Assembly (NCBI GenBank): GCA_021805885.1
Contig: JAJZDR010000069.1
Span: forward strand, 1 to 11,480
Direction of reading: 5' to 3'
Source of the DNA: a bacterium
Lineage (GTDB): Bacteria > Patescibacteria > Dojkabacteria > JAKAPS01 > JAJZLI01
DNA: 11,480 bases
The position numbers were made by a program, and so were the translations under genes. Positions 1 through 7,896 of the stretch are shown piece by piece; position 1 is the first letter of the stretch; every line of letters starts with the position of its first letter. The notes below the pieces were generated by a model, which saw only the letters and a list, made by a program, of their open reading frames with translations, searched no databases and was not told the DNA's origin.

Positions 1-184
1 GTCTTTTGCCTTTATATTTTAAGAGTTTGTCTGTAGCTTTGAAAGATTCTGCATTAACACCGATAGCATATGCTGTATCAGTTGGGTATATTATTATATT
101 ATCATTTTTTATTGAGTTGACAATCTCTTCTAATTCTTTATTCTTAAGTTTTGAATTTATATTTTTAACTTCAAATATTTTCAT
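1..184 (-). CDS. Threonylcarbamoyl-AMP synthase (TsaC/Sua5/YrdC family), N-terminal part, cut by window edge
   Basis: This is a partial gene: only the first 61 residues lie in the window and the rest continues past base 1. The translation begins MKIFEVKNIN and reaches IIIYPTDTAYAIGVNA at about residues 31-46, followed by ATDKLLKYKGKR near the edge. This matches the start of the YrdC fold, which usually reads YPTDTxYGLGxDA followed by a KxR motif (KGKR here). The family makes threonylcarbamoyl-AMP from threonine, bicarbonate and ATP, the first step of the t6A modification of ANN-decoding tRNAs, in the cytoplasm. The ATG at 184 gives the normal distance to the PTDT motif. A weak -10-like TATAAG lies 10 nt upstream (195-200) and no Shine-Dalgarno is visible. 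The family assignment is good, but TsaC, Sua5 and YciO-type members cannot be separated from this fragment. Confidence 0.8.
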   Translation of the reverse strand, partial: MKIFEVKNINSKLKNKELEEIVNSIKNDNIIIYPTDTAYAIGVNAESFKATDKLLKYKGKR

Positions 185-314
185 ATTTTAAAATCTTATA
201 TTTTGGTCTTTTTAGTTTAGACTATTGAATTTTATTCTTCATAAACATTTAATATTATAATACTAGCATTAACTATCTGACTTATTAGTTTTTTGGTCTA
301 GATAAAGTGAATTA
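185..314. other. Intergenic spacer upstream of the TsaC-like gene
   Basis: This 130-bp AT-rich spacer holds no gene. It contains a TATAAT in minus orientation about 70 bp ahead of the TsaC-like start, but no convincing -35 partner. A 9-bp direct repeat, TTTTGGTCT, occurs at 201-209 and 291-299. Its size means the TsaC-like gene probably has its own promoter and is not simply read through from the unknown gene before it. Confidence 0.4.
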
Positions 315-656
315 TTATTTTTTGTAGTGAAATATTGTAACATCCTTTGCAGGTAATCCAGTTTGATTATCAATTTCTTTGTTAGGGGTCACGGAGACTT
401 CATCCATCTCTTCATATGGGAGTACCATTGTTAACCGCCCTCGACGCAGTAGAAGTGTTTTATCATATGCTTCTATTTTAACTTCTTTTGTTACCCTAAA
501 TATACTGATCACACCATTTGTGTGTTTAACAAATATATGTAAATCAGGGTTTTGTTGAAGAATACTAGAATCCATATGTTCTCGTATGCATCTGAGCATT
601 TCTAACGTTACTCTACCCAATATTTCTTGTTCTGGTGTATGAGATTCTATCTCCAT
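315..656 (-). CDS. Conserved-looking hypothetical protein, 113 aa
   Basis: I do not recognise this gene. The product is a soluble, charged protein with no membrane segment or signal peptide. An N-terminal stretch (EQEILGRVTLEMLRCIREHM, about residues 9-28) looks helical. It is followed by beta-like alternation (DLHIFVKHTNGVISIFRVTKE) and a basic LLLRRGRL patch at about residues 68-75. Its base composition is slightly less AT-biased than that of its neighbours. It starts 29 bp after the helicase stop on the same strand, so it may be cotranscribed. However, a perfect TATAAT (662-667) ends only 5 nt before its ATG, so a private start point is also possible. The next in-frame ATG would remove about 20 residues, so the first ATG is preferred. 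Confidence 0.7.
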   Translation of the reverse strand: MEIESHTPEQEILGRVTLEMLRCIREHMDSSILQQNPDLHIFVKHTNGVISIFRVTKEVKIEAYDKTLLLRRGRLTMVLPYEEMDEVSVTPNKEIDNQTGLPAKDVTIFHYKK

Positions 657-661
657 ACCTA

Positions 662-667
662 ATTATA
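662..667 (-). promoter_or_regulatory. -10-like TATAAT immediately before the 113-aa gene
   Basis: A perfect TATAAT on the minus strand sits in the 29-bp gap after the helicase gene, 5 nt before the ATG at 656. The -35 position (685-690) reads TATAAA, which is not a convincing -35 box. If used, the transcript would begin at or inside the start codon. AT-rich DNA produces such hexamers by chance, so this site alone is weak; it matters as part of the window-wide pattern. Confidence 0.4.
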
Positions 668-685
668 CAATATTATTGTTAATAT

Positions 686-2095
686 TTATATTTTCACAAA
701 TGTTATGGAAGAACCTTGTTTATTTGCTCTACCAGTTCTACCTATTCTGTGAAGATAGTCTTCATAGGTTGATGGTATTTCATAATTTATAACATGAGAT
801 ATATCAAGTATATCCAAACCTCTTGCTGCAACATCAGTTGCGACAAGAATGTTGTTTATATTATTTTTAAAGTTATCAATAGCTCTTTGTCTTCTTGATT
901 GCATTTTATCTCCATGTATAGATTCTACTTTAAATCCTCGTTTTAATAATTCTTTTGCAAGATTGTCAACATCTCTTTTAGTTCTATTGAATATAAGAAC
1001 CTTTTTGTATTCATCCTTTATTAATAGGTTATGTAATAACTCTATTTTTTCTCCGGTATCTCTATATTTTACAATATTTTGAGTTATATTATTATACGAA
1101 TCTTTGGGTTCTATGGTAATAATAATTGGATTTTTTAAAAGTTTTACAGCTAAAGTTTTAACTTTTGGTGGTACTGTTGCAGAAAAAAATAGTGACTGTC
1201 TTGATAAAGGAAGTGATGAAAATATATTTTGTATATCTTCTATGAACCCCATATCAAGCATTCTATCGACTTCATCTAAAACAACATTATTTATATCTTT
1301 TAATGGGACATAGTGTTTGGAGGTTAAATCTTTAATTCTACCAGGGGTTCCAATAATAAAGTTAGGATTATTTCTTAGGTTATTTATTTGTTGGTACATA
1401 GAACTCCCTCCTATAAGTAAGGCTGATCTTATAGATAATCCCTTTGAAAATTTGAAAAGTTCGTCTCTTATTTGTGATGCTAATTCTCTTGTAGGAGCTA
1501 TAATTAATACTTTTTGTGAATTATCTTTTATTATCTTATCTATAAGTGGTATCAAAAATGCAGCGGTTTTACCTGTCCCTGTATCAGCAATTCCTATTAC
1601 ATCATTTCCCTTTATTATTTCTGGAATCGCCTTATCTTGTATGACAGTAGGGGATATAAAGCCTCTGTTTTCTATTATATTTTTTATTTCATTGCTGATT
1701 TCAAAATCATTAAATTTATTTTGAGATATATATTCTGAGGCATTATTTGTAGATGATTCTTTTACAAATAATGAAATATCTATTTTTTTTGAATCTATTT
1801 TATTTCTTCTAAAAGATGGTTTATTATCATAATTTTTATTATTGTTATTAGTATAAGTTCTCTCAGCTCTTTTTTGTGCAAATACTACAGATAACTTTCT
1901 CCCTTCAATCATTCTCTTATCAACATTATTAATTACATCTAAAGCCTCAGCAGTATTGGACATTTCTAAAAACCCAAATCCTTTTTTCTCAGGCACATAA
2001 ACATCTACTATCTTTCCATACTTAGAAAATAGGCGTGTCATATCATCTCTATTAAAAGAAAAAGGCAAATTAGCTATATACAACCTTGTTTGCAT
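686..2095 (-). CDS. DEAD-box RNA helicase with N-terminal RRM domain
   Basis: The product is an ATP-dependent RNA helicase that probably remodels mRNA or rRNA structure in the cytoplasm. Residues 3-74 form an RNA recognition motif, with RNP2 LYIANL (5-10) and RNP1 KGFGFLEM (38-45). An Asn- and Lys-rich linker (about 80-125) follows. The helicase core has the Q-motif Gln153, motif I ADTGTGKT (170-177), PTRELA (201-206), TPGR (250-253), motif II DEVD (274-277), SAT (305-307), motif V ATDVAARGLD (419-428) and motif VI HRIGRTGR (449-456). The protein ends 13 residues after motif VI. Motif II is DEVD instead of DEAD, and both acidic catalytic residues are kept. In DbpA- and CsdA-type helicases the RNA-binding domain is C-terminal, so this order is unusual. 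A TATAGT lies 8 nt before the ATG (2104-2109), with no Shine-Dalgarno. Confidence 0.95.
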   Translation of the reverse strand: MQTRLYIANLPFSFNRDDMTRLFSKYGKIVDVYVPEKKGFGFLEMSNTAEALDVINNVDKRMIEGRKLSVVFAQKRAERTYTNNNNKNYDNKPSFRRNKIDSKKIDISLFVKESSTNNASEYISQNKFNDFEISNEIKNIIENRGFISPTVIQDKAIPEIIKGNDVIGIADTGTGKTAAFLIPLIDKIIKDNSQKVLIIAPTRELASQIRDELFKFSKGLSIRSALLIGGSSMYQQINNLRNNPNFIIGTPGRIKDLTSKHYVPLKDINNVVLDEVDRMLDMGFIEDIQNIFSSLPLSRQSLFFSATVPPKVKTLAVKLLKNPIIITIEPKDSYNNITQNIVKYRDTGEKIELLHNLLIKDEYKKVLIFNRTKRDVDNLAKELLKRGFKVESIHGDKMQSRRQRAIDNFKNNINNILVATDVAARGLDILDISHVINYEIPSTYEDYLHRIGRTGRANKQGSSITFVKI

Positions 2096-2206
2096 AATTT
2101 TAAACTATAAACTATCTATGAAAAAGAATAGAATTTTTGGGGTAGGATTTCAAGAATTTTGATCTAACGATCTTAATCTAATGTCTGACCTTCAATATCT
2201 ACTATT

Positions 2207-2246
2207 AGTCAATATGATTGTATTGTATCATAACTGAGTCAATATG
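2207..2246 (+). repeat. Pair of 10-bp direct repeats AGTCAATATG, 30 bp apart
   Basis: AGTCAATATG occurs at 2207-2216 and again at 2237-2246. The start-to-start distance is exactly 30 bp, close to three turns of B-DNA, so both copies face the same side of the helix. This arrangement suits cooperative binding of a regulator between the divergent promoters. Nothing identifies the binding protein. Confidence 0.4.
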
Positions 2247-2270
2247 TACATTGAATATATTTTAATGAAG

Positions 2271-2303
2271 TTTTAATAATCTACGGTTACTATAGATCAA
2301 GAG
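2271..2303 (+). promoter_or_regulatory. Shared gapped element, copy A, upstream of the serine-rich protein gene
   Basis: The element reads TTTTAATAA, one base, CTACGGT (2281-2287), three bases, TATAGAT (2291-2297), one base, AAGAG (2299-2303). All four blocks recur in the same order and orientation at 11240-11270. The element ends 25 bp before the ATG at 2329. A -10-like TATATT (2305-2310) follows it and would place CTACGG at about the -35 position. Its position and duplication suggest a promoter or activator site; no known regulator is recognised. Confidence 0.5.
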
Positions 2304-2328
2304 ATATATTAAATATTAGTATGGCTGT

Positions 2329-2613
2329 ATGAATGTTACTAAAATTTTATCGTCAAAGATATTTTTGGTCGTGGTTTCTTTAATTATAGGGGGGGTAGTT
2401 GGTTGGTTTTCATGGTATTTAGTGTACCCAAATCTACATGTTAGTGGATCTCAAGTTTGGACTGGGTCAGTTGCTCCAGCAACTGGTAAAGTTTCTACAA
2501 CAGGATATTCTTCTGGAAGTAGCTCAGTAAATACTAAGAGTAGTGGTAGTCCTTCTTCTTCAACTCCTAAATCTACGCCTTCATCATCTTCTTCAAGTAG
2601 CTACTCTTATTGA
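2329..2613 (+). CDS. Small membrane-anchored serine-rich surface protein, 94 aa
   Basis: I do not recognise a family. The N-terminus has two lysines (K5, K10) followed by a hydrophobic segment at about residues 10-33 (IFLVVVSLII, GGVVGWFSWYLV). This is a single transmembrane anchor or uncleaved signal sequence, expected to leave the C-terminus outside. After a short region to about residue 55, the tail (56-94) is almost entirely Ser, Thr, Gly and Pro, ending in a run of seven serines and SYSY. Such tails are typical of extended surface spacers. The ATG at 2329 overlaps the TGA of a three-codon frame (ATG at 2321), and no Shine-Dalgarno is visible. The shared upstream element argues that the gene is real. 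It ends with TGA then TAA, 5 bp from the stop of the convergent gene. Confidence 0.65.
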   Translation: MNVTKILSSKIFLVVVSLIIGGVVGWFSWYLVYPNLHVSGSQVWTGSVAPATGKVSTTGYSSGSSSVNTKSSGSPSSSTPKSTPSSSSSSSYSY

Positions 2614-2618
2614 TAATG

Positions 2619-3059
2619 TTAAGGGTTATTAATTTCATCAAAAATTGTTATTAGTGTTTGGATTTCTAATTCAGTAGTTCTTGTTAATCCTAAATATCTT
2701 TCTAATTTTAGAGGATTAGATATTGGACCGTTACTTTTTAATGGATACAGTGTTGAATACCTATCAACAGACATTATATAATTGTGTTGATTTAATTGAT
2801 ATTCACAATGTACTTTATTTTTTTGTATAACTAATATAGATACCAGTGGCACATCATCATTTGCATCTGTTCTTTGAGATATGTGTATTAAGTTTCCGCC
2901 TCTGAAAATTAGTTTACTTTTAATGCCTTCTGATAAATAAAACCGCGGCCCATCAGAAGCTACCCCAATAGTAGTTATGCTATCAATCACATCATATAAT
3001 TGATGTAAAGTTTGTTGTGAAGGGGGAGCACCATCTTTATAAAAGTCTAAATTCTCCAT
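2619..3059 (-). CDS. Hypothetical protein, 146 aa, downstream of purA
   Basis: I do not recognise this protein. It is soluble, with no membrane segment. An N-terminal helix (SQQTLHQLYDVIDSITTIG) is followed by beta-like stretches (PRFYLSEG, SKLIFRGGNLIHISQRT, VPLVSILVIQ, NKVHCEYQL), a loop rich in Pro, Asn and Ser, and a C-terminal helix (ELEIQTLITIFDEINNP). The single cysteine lies in KVHCEY. It begins 10 bp after the purA stop on the same strand and is probably in the same operon. A TATAAT (3069-3074) overlapping the purA stop ends 9 nt before its ATG, so separate initiation is also possible. It converges with the serine-rich gene with only 5 bp between stops, and no strong terminator is seen there. 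Confidence 0.7.
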   Translation of the reverse strand: MENLDFYKDGAPPSQQTLHQLYDVIDSITTIGVASDGPRFYLSEGIKSKLIFRGGNLIHISQRTDANDDVPLVSILVIQKNKVHCEYQLNQHNYIMSVDRYSTLYPLKSNGPISNPLKLERYLGLTRTTELEIQTLITIFDEINNP

Positions 3060-3068
3060 TTTGGAAAT

Positions 3069-4380
<1,312 letters not shown>

Positions 4381-4411
4381 TAGTATGTATTATTTATAAT
4401 AAATAAAATAA

Positions 4412-7390
4412 TTATTTAGATCTTTTTAATATTGAATAAATTACAGGCACTATAAATAATGTTAAGAAAGTGGAGGTGAATAACCCTCCTATAACAGTTA
4501 TTGCAAGAGATTTACCTATTAGAGTAGAGGTTGAGGAGAACATTGCTAAAGGAAGCAGGGCAAACATAGTTGTTATTGCTGTCATCAATATTGGTCTTAA
4601 TCTTACCTTTCCTCCTTCAATTATAGCTTGTCTTATATCAACCCCAGTAGTAATATTTTGCTTAATTTTGGTAAGAAGAACAATAGCATTCGTTACCACT
4701 ATACCAATAAGCATTAACATTCCTATTAATGATGGGAGATCTAATGTTGAATCTGTTATAAATAGAGCAACCAAAACACCTATTATGGTTACAGGAAGAG
4801 AGAAAAGAATAGCGATAGGTTCTATTATAGATGAGAAAGTTGCTATCATTATAATAAGTACTATAACAACTGATATTGCCATGGCTTCAAAAAGAGAGTT
4901 AAATGAAGATGCCTGCTCAGACGAAGATCCTTGATTCTTGATAGTAACATTATATTTACTTTGAGCTTTATTAACATAATTTGTTATACTGGAGTTTATA
5001 CTTTGTGTATTTTTTGCAGTTATTAATGCATCAATCACTGAAGCTCTTTGCCCATCCTCATAAGTAATACTAGAGTTATATTTTTTATTTTTTACTGTTG
5101 CAACTTTAGATAAGGGAATTTTATTTCCCATAGAATTAGTTATATATATATTTGAGATATTAGGCAAATTGTCCACATATATGTATGTATTATATGATGA
5201 ACTATTTATACTGTAATTTTGAATTTCTGATGGTGTAAAATATGGAGATATTTGAGATAAAACTTGTATTGATGATAATAAGTTTTTAGAGAGAGCATTG
5301 TTATTTAGTGTTATTTGTTTTTGATATGTATTCTTAGATAGATTTGATGAAATATTACTTACCCCTCCCATACTTTTTAGTTTATTAAGAAGATAATTAT
5401 TTGCTTGGTATAAATTATTAGAATTGTCTGAATTTATTGACAATGCTACTGAGTTTAGATTTCCTACTGCTGATAATAGATTTACCTGGCTATTTAATCC
5501 TTTAATCTTATTTGCAAAATTTTCTATATTAGATATTTCATTATTAATATTATTATTATTTTTAAAGTTTATAAAAATCTGAAATTTATTATTTTGAGGT
5601 GTAGTATTTAATGCAATTCTTCTATTATTTGCTAATCCTATTGATACAGTGTATAAGGATATATTATTTATTGTTTTTATATAATTTACTAATTTAATTG
5701 CTGTATTATATGTATCTGTTTTAGATGATCCAGTTTTAAGTGATCCTGAAACAATTGCATTTGGTTGAGTTGGAGATGGGATGAACCCTGTTTTTATAAA
5801 AGGAATTAAAAATAGTGATGATATTATTAAAATTAGTGTTATTAATATAGTTGATATCTTGTGATTCAAAGATATATTTATTAGTTTTTCATAATATTTT
5901 GTTAAGAAGAATTCCTTTTTCTTCAATTTAACATTTTTACGTAACAAGAATATAGCACTAAATATAGGTATTACTATTATTGCCGTAAAGAGTGATGCTA
6001 GAAGAGCAGATGAGGCTGTAAAGGCAAAAGGTATAAAGAATGATGAAGTAATTCCTCCTACAAATGCAATTGGTAAAAATACTCCTATTGTGGTTAAAGT
6101 TGATGAAGTTATAGCTCCACCAACTTCTTTTACAGAATTTATAAGTAATTTCTCATCTTTTATGACATCTTCTGATAGATGTCTGAATATAGTTTCAATC
6201 ACAACAATACTATCATCAAAAATTCTGCCCAATGCTACAGATAATCCAGAAAGAGACATTATATTAAAGGTTATATTCTGCACATTCATTAGTGTTAATG
6301 TAAAGAATATTGATATAGGAATAGACAGAGATGCTATAAGTGTAATACTTCTACTTTTTAGAAATATCAATATTATAAAGATGGCAAGTACTATTCCAAG
6401 GACAGTTTCTTTAGATATTCCATTAATGGTTGAATTTATAGTAGAGGTGTCATTGCTAAGTATTTTATATTGTATCCCATTAGTATTAAGTTGCTTTATT
6501 TTATTTAATATAGTACTTATTACTTTTGTAGTATTAATATTTTGTTGTCCAAAAACATCTACTAAGTCAGATTTACTACCATTTGTATCAACTATTTGAT
6601 TGTTGTAAACTTTTATAACATTTAAGGTGGCAATGTCTTTAAGTTTAATAATTTGTCCATTATAGTAGGATATTGTTGAATTTTTAAGGTCATTAATATT
6701 GGTTACATTAGAATATATTGTTACTGGTTCAGTTATATTTTTTGAAGTAATAGATCCAATTGGTGCATCTACATTATATGATTTTATAATATTCACTACA
6801 GATGACACTGAAATATTATACTCAATTAATTTATTATAATTTAAGTTTATTTTAAACTCTTGAGTTTGATTCCCATAATAAGAAACATTGCTTACCCCTG
6901 AAACTGTATTTATATATGGAACTATAGTATTCTTTACAAAATTGTCCCTATTTTTTCCAGAAAATGAAAGTTCTAGTATTGGTATATCAGAAAAATTAAA
7001 CTGAGATACACTAGGAGTGCTAACTTGCCTAGGTAGTTGGACTGATTGAATGTCTTGGTTAATACTTTGTTCTAATTGATTAAGGTTTACTCCATAATGT
7101 GATGTCACAATTATTGTAGTGTATCCATTGTCAGCATTTTCTTGTATATCTTTTATGCCGGATATAGATTTTATAGCATTATAGATAGGCTCAGTGATAT
7201 TTGTATAAACTTCTTTTGCGTTTGCACCAGGGTAATTTGACTGTATTATTAAGGTTGATAAATTTACATTAGGAAACACTTCCCTATCAGCTACTACATA
7301 TGAGTATGTCCCGAATAATACTAAAAAAATTAATATTACAAATATTAAGGTTTTGTTTTTTAATGAATATGAAACTAATTTCTCTATCAT
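4412..7390 (-). CDS. RND-family efflux transporter permease (HAE1/AcrB-like), 992 aa
   Basis: This is a proton-driven inner-membrane exporter of the resistance-nodulation-division superfamily; the substrate is unknown. Numbering from the ATG at 7390, it has the duplicated RND layout. TM1 lies at about 14-34, then a large extracytoplasmic porter domain, then TM2-6 at about 328-485, TM7 at about 513-531, a second porter domain, and TM8-12 in the last 150 residues. TM4 carries the paired proton-relay aspartates in LGRIFDDSIVVIE (392-393). In TM10 the residue matching AcrB Lys940 is threonine (GIVVTNAIVLL, about residue 900), as far as I can align it. Asn- and Ser-rich porter loops reflect the AT bias. 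A TTG at 7411 is possible, but the ATG suits the family better (MIEKLVSYSLKNK). No periplasmic adaptor or TolC-like gene accompanies it. Confidence 0.93.
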   Translation of the reverse strand: MIEKLVSYSLKNKTLIFVILIFLVLFGTYSYVVADREVFPNVNLSTLIIQSNYPGANAKEVYTNITEPIYNAIKSISGIKDIQENADNGYTTIIVTSHYGVNLNQLEQSINQDIQSVQLPRQVSTPSVSQFNFSDIPILELSFSGKNRDNFVKNTIVPYINTVSGVSNVSYYGNQTQEFKINLNYNKLIEYNISVSSVVNIIKSYNVDAPIGSITSKNITEPVTIYSNVTNINDLKNSTISYYNGQIIKLKDIATLNVIKVYNNQIVDTNGSKSDLVDVFGQQNINTTKVISTILNKIKQLNTNGIQYKILSNDTSTINSTINGISKETVLGIVLAIFIILIFLKSRSITLIASLSIPISIFFTLTLMNVQNITFNIMSLSGLSVALGRIFDDSIVVIETIFRHLSEDVIKDEKLLINSVKEVGGAITSSTLTTIGVFLPIAFVGGITSSFFIPFAFTASSALLASLFTAIIVIPIFSAIFLLRKNVKLKKKEFFLTKYYEKLINISLNHKISTILITLILIISSLFLIPFIKTGFIPSPTQPNAIVSGSLKTGSSKTDTYNTAIKLVNYIKTINNISLYTVSIGLANNRRIALNTTPQNNKFQIFINFKNNNNINNEISNIENFANKIKGLNSQVNLLSAVGNLNSVALSINSDNSNNLYQANNYLLNKLKSMGGVSNISSNLSKNTYQKQITLNNNALSKNLLSSIQVLSQISPYFTPSEIQNYSINSSSYNTYIYVDNLPNISNIYITNSMGNKIPLSKVATVKNKKYNSSITYEDGQRASVIDALITAKNTQSINSSITNYVNKAQSKYNVTIKNQGSSSEQASSFNSLFEAMAISVVIVLIIMIATFSSIIEPIAILFSLPVTIIGVLVALFITDSTLDLPSLIGMLMLIGIVVTNAIVLLTKIKQNITTGVDIRQAIIEGGKVRLRPILMTAITTMFALLPLAMFSSTSTLIGKSLAITVIGGLFTSTFLTLFIVPVIYSILKRSK

Positions 7391-7490
7391 AATAATTAGG
7401 TTATCTAACAATCACAAATATTACCATAAATTTTATAAAATACAAAATATATAGATTTGTTCTTTAATTCATTATAAATCAACTATAGTG

Positions 7491-7502
7491 TATAATAATA
7501 TT
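7491..7502 (+). promoter_or_regulatory. -10 element of the msr operon, leaderless start
   Basis: A perfect TATAAT (7491-7496) ends 6 nt before the ATG at 7503. Transcription starting about 7 nt after the -10 box would begin at the A of the start codon. A partial -35 box, TTCATT, sits 17 bp upstream at 7468-7473. No Shine-Dalgarno exists. The in-frame GTG at 7488 overlaps this box and is therefore an unlikely start. Confidence 0.55.
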
Positions 7503-7880
7503 ATGATATTAAATCAACTTACTAAAGAAGAAGCATCAGTTATATTAGATAAAAATACAGAAGCACCGTTTGTTGGAGAATATTATAATTTTTTTAAGGA
7601 AGGTAAATATATTTGTAGACAATGTGAGACGCCTTTATACTTATCTAATGATAAATTTGAAGTAGGATCTGGATTCGCAGGCTGTGGGTGGCCTAGCTTT
7701 GATCAAGAAATTGATGGCATGGTTAAAAAGATCCTTGATAAAGATGGTCATAGAACTGAAATTATATGTAATAATTGTGGGGCACATTTGGGGCATGTAT
7801 TTTCTGGGGAAGGCTTCACGAAAACTAATATGAGGCATTGTGTAAACTCAATTTCATTGAAATTTGTCCCTAAGGTTTAA
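7503..7880 (+). CDS. msrB: Peptide-methionine (R)-S-oxide reductase MsrB
   Basis: MsrB reduces the R epimer of methionine sulfoxide in oxidised proteins. The 125-residue protein is a complete SelR domain. Structural zinc ligands are the pairs Cys38/Cys41 (CRQC) and Cys89/Cys92 (CNNC). GAHLGHVF (93-100) and RHCVNSISLKF (111-121) hold the conserved His residues and the catalytic Cys113. A further cysteine, Cys61 in AGCGWPSF, lies just before the GWPSF motif and is a good candidate for the resolving cysteine. The ATG at 7503 is chosen over an in-frame GTG at 7488, because the GTG overlaps a TATAAT and the family begins with LTxEE close to the N-terminus. No signal peptide is seen, so it acts in the cytoplasm. 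msrA follows 16 bp later, so both methionine sulfoxide epimers are covered. Confidence 0.95.
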   Translation: MILNQLTKEEASVILDKNTEAPFVGEYYNFFKEGKYICRQCETPLYLSNDKFEVGSGFAGCGWPSFDQEIDGMVKKILDKDGHRTEIICNNCGAHLGHVFSGEGFTKTNMRHCVNSISLKFVPKV

Positions 7881-7896
7881 GCTTTTAATAAGTATT

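Larger units (their letters stand above)
2096..2328. other. Divergent intergenic region between the helicase and the serine-rich protein gene
   Basis: This 233-bp region separates divergent genes and should hold promoters for both. I see no ORF with a credible start. It carries a 10-bp direct repeat 30 bp apart (AGTCAATATG at 2207-2216 and 2237-2246), and a gapped element at 2271-2303 that recurs near the right end of the window. Both are listed separately. Confidence 0.6.

Noticed and set aside
6..191. Plus-strand open frame of about 60 codons at the left edge
   Set aside because: It is antisense to the YrdC-type N-terminus, whose PTDTAYAIG and KGKR motifs make the minus strand the real gene.
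201..299. TTTTGGTCT direct repeat (201-209, 291-299) as an operator pair
   Set aside because: It is a 9-bp match in AT-rich DNA, 90 bp apart, with no associated promoter symmetry; chance is a sufficient explanation.
2610..2640. Terminator between the convergent serine-rich and 146-aa genes
   Set aside because: The best stem (TTGATAA with TTATTAA) is AT-only with a G-T pair and a 9-base loop, and no T-run of useful length follows.
4400..4418. TAAATAA-loop-TTATTTA inverted repeat at the RND stop as a terminator
   Set aside because: The stem is made only of A-T pairs and sits in very AT-rich DNA, so it is too weak and too likely by chance to call.
4470..4934. Long plus-strand open frames inside the RND gene (also 6090-6599) and inside purA (3443-3742) and the helicase (1317-1724)
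   Set aside because: They lie antisense to genes with clear family motifs, show no recognisable protein features of their own, and have no ribosome site. Long antisense frames are expected where stop codons are avoided by codon use on the coding strand.
7488..7502. GTG start giving msrB five extra residues
   Set aside because: It overlaps the TATAAT at 7491-7496, and family alignment favours the ATG at 7503.
7641..7838. Minus-strand open frame inside msrB
   Set aside because: It is antisense to the zinc and catalytic motifs of msrB and is a shadow frame.
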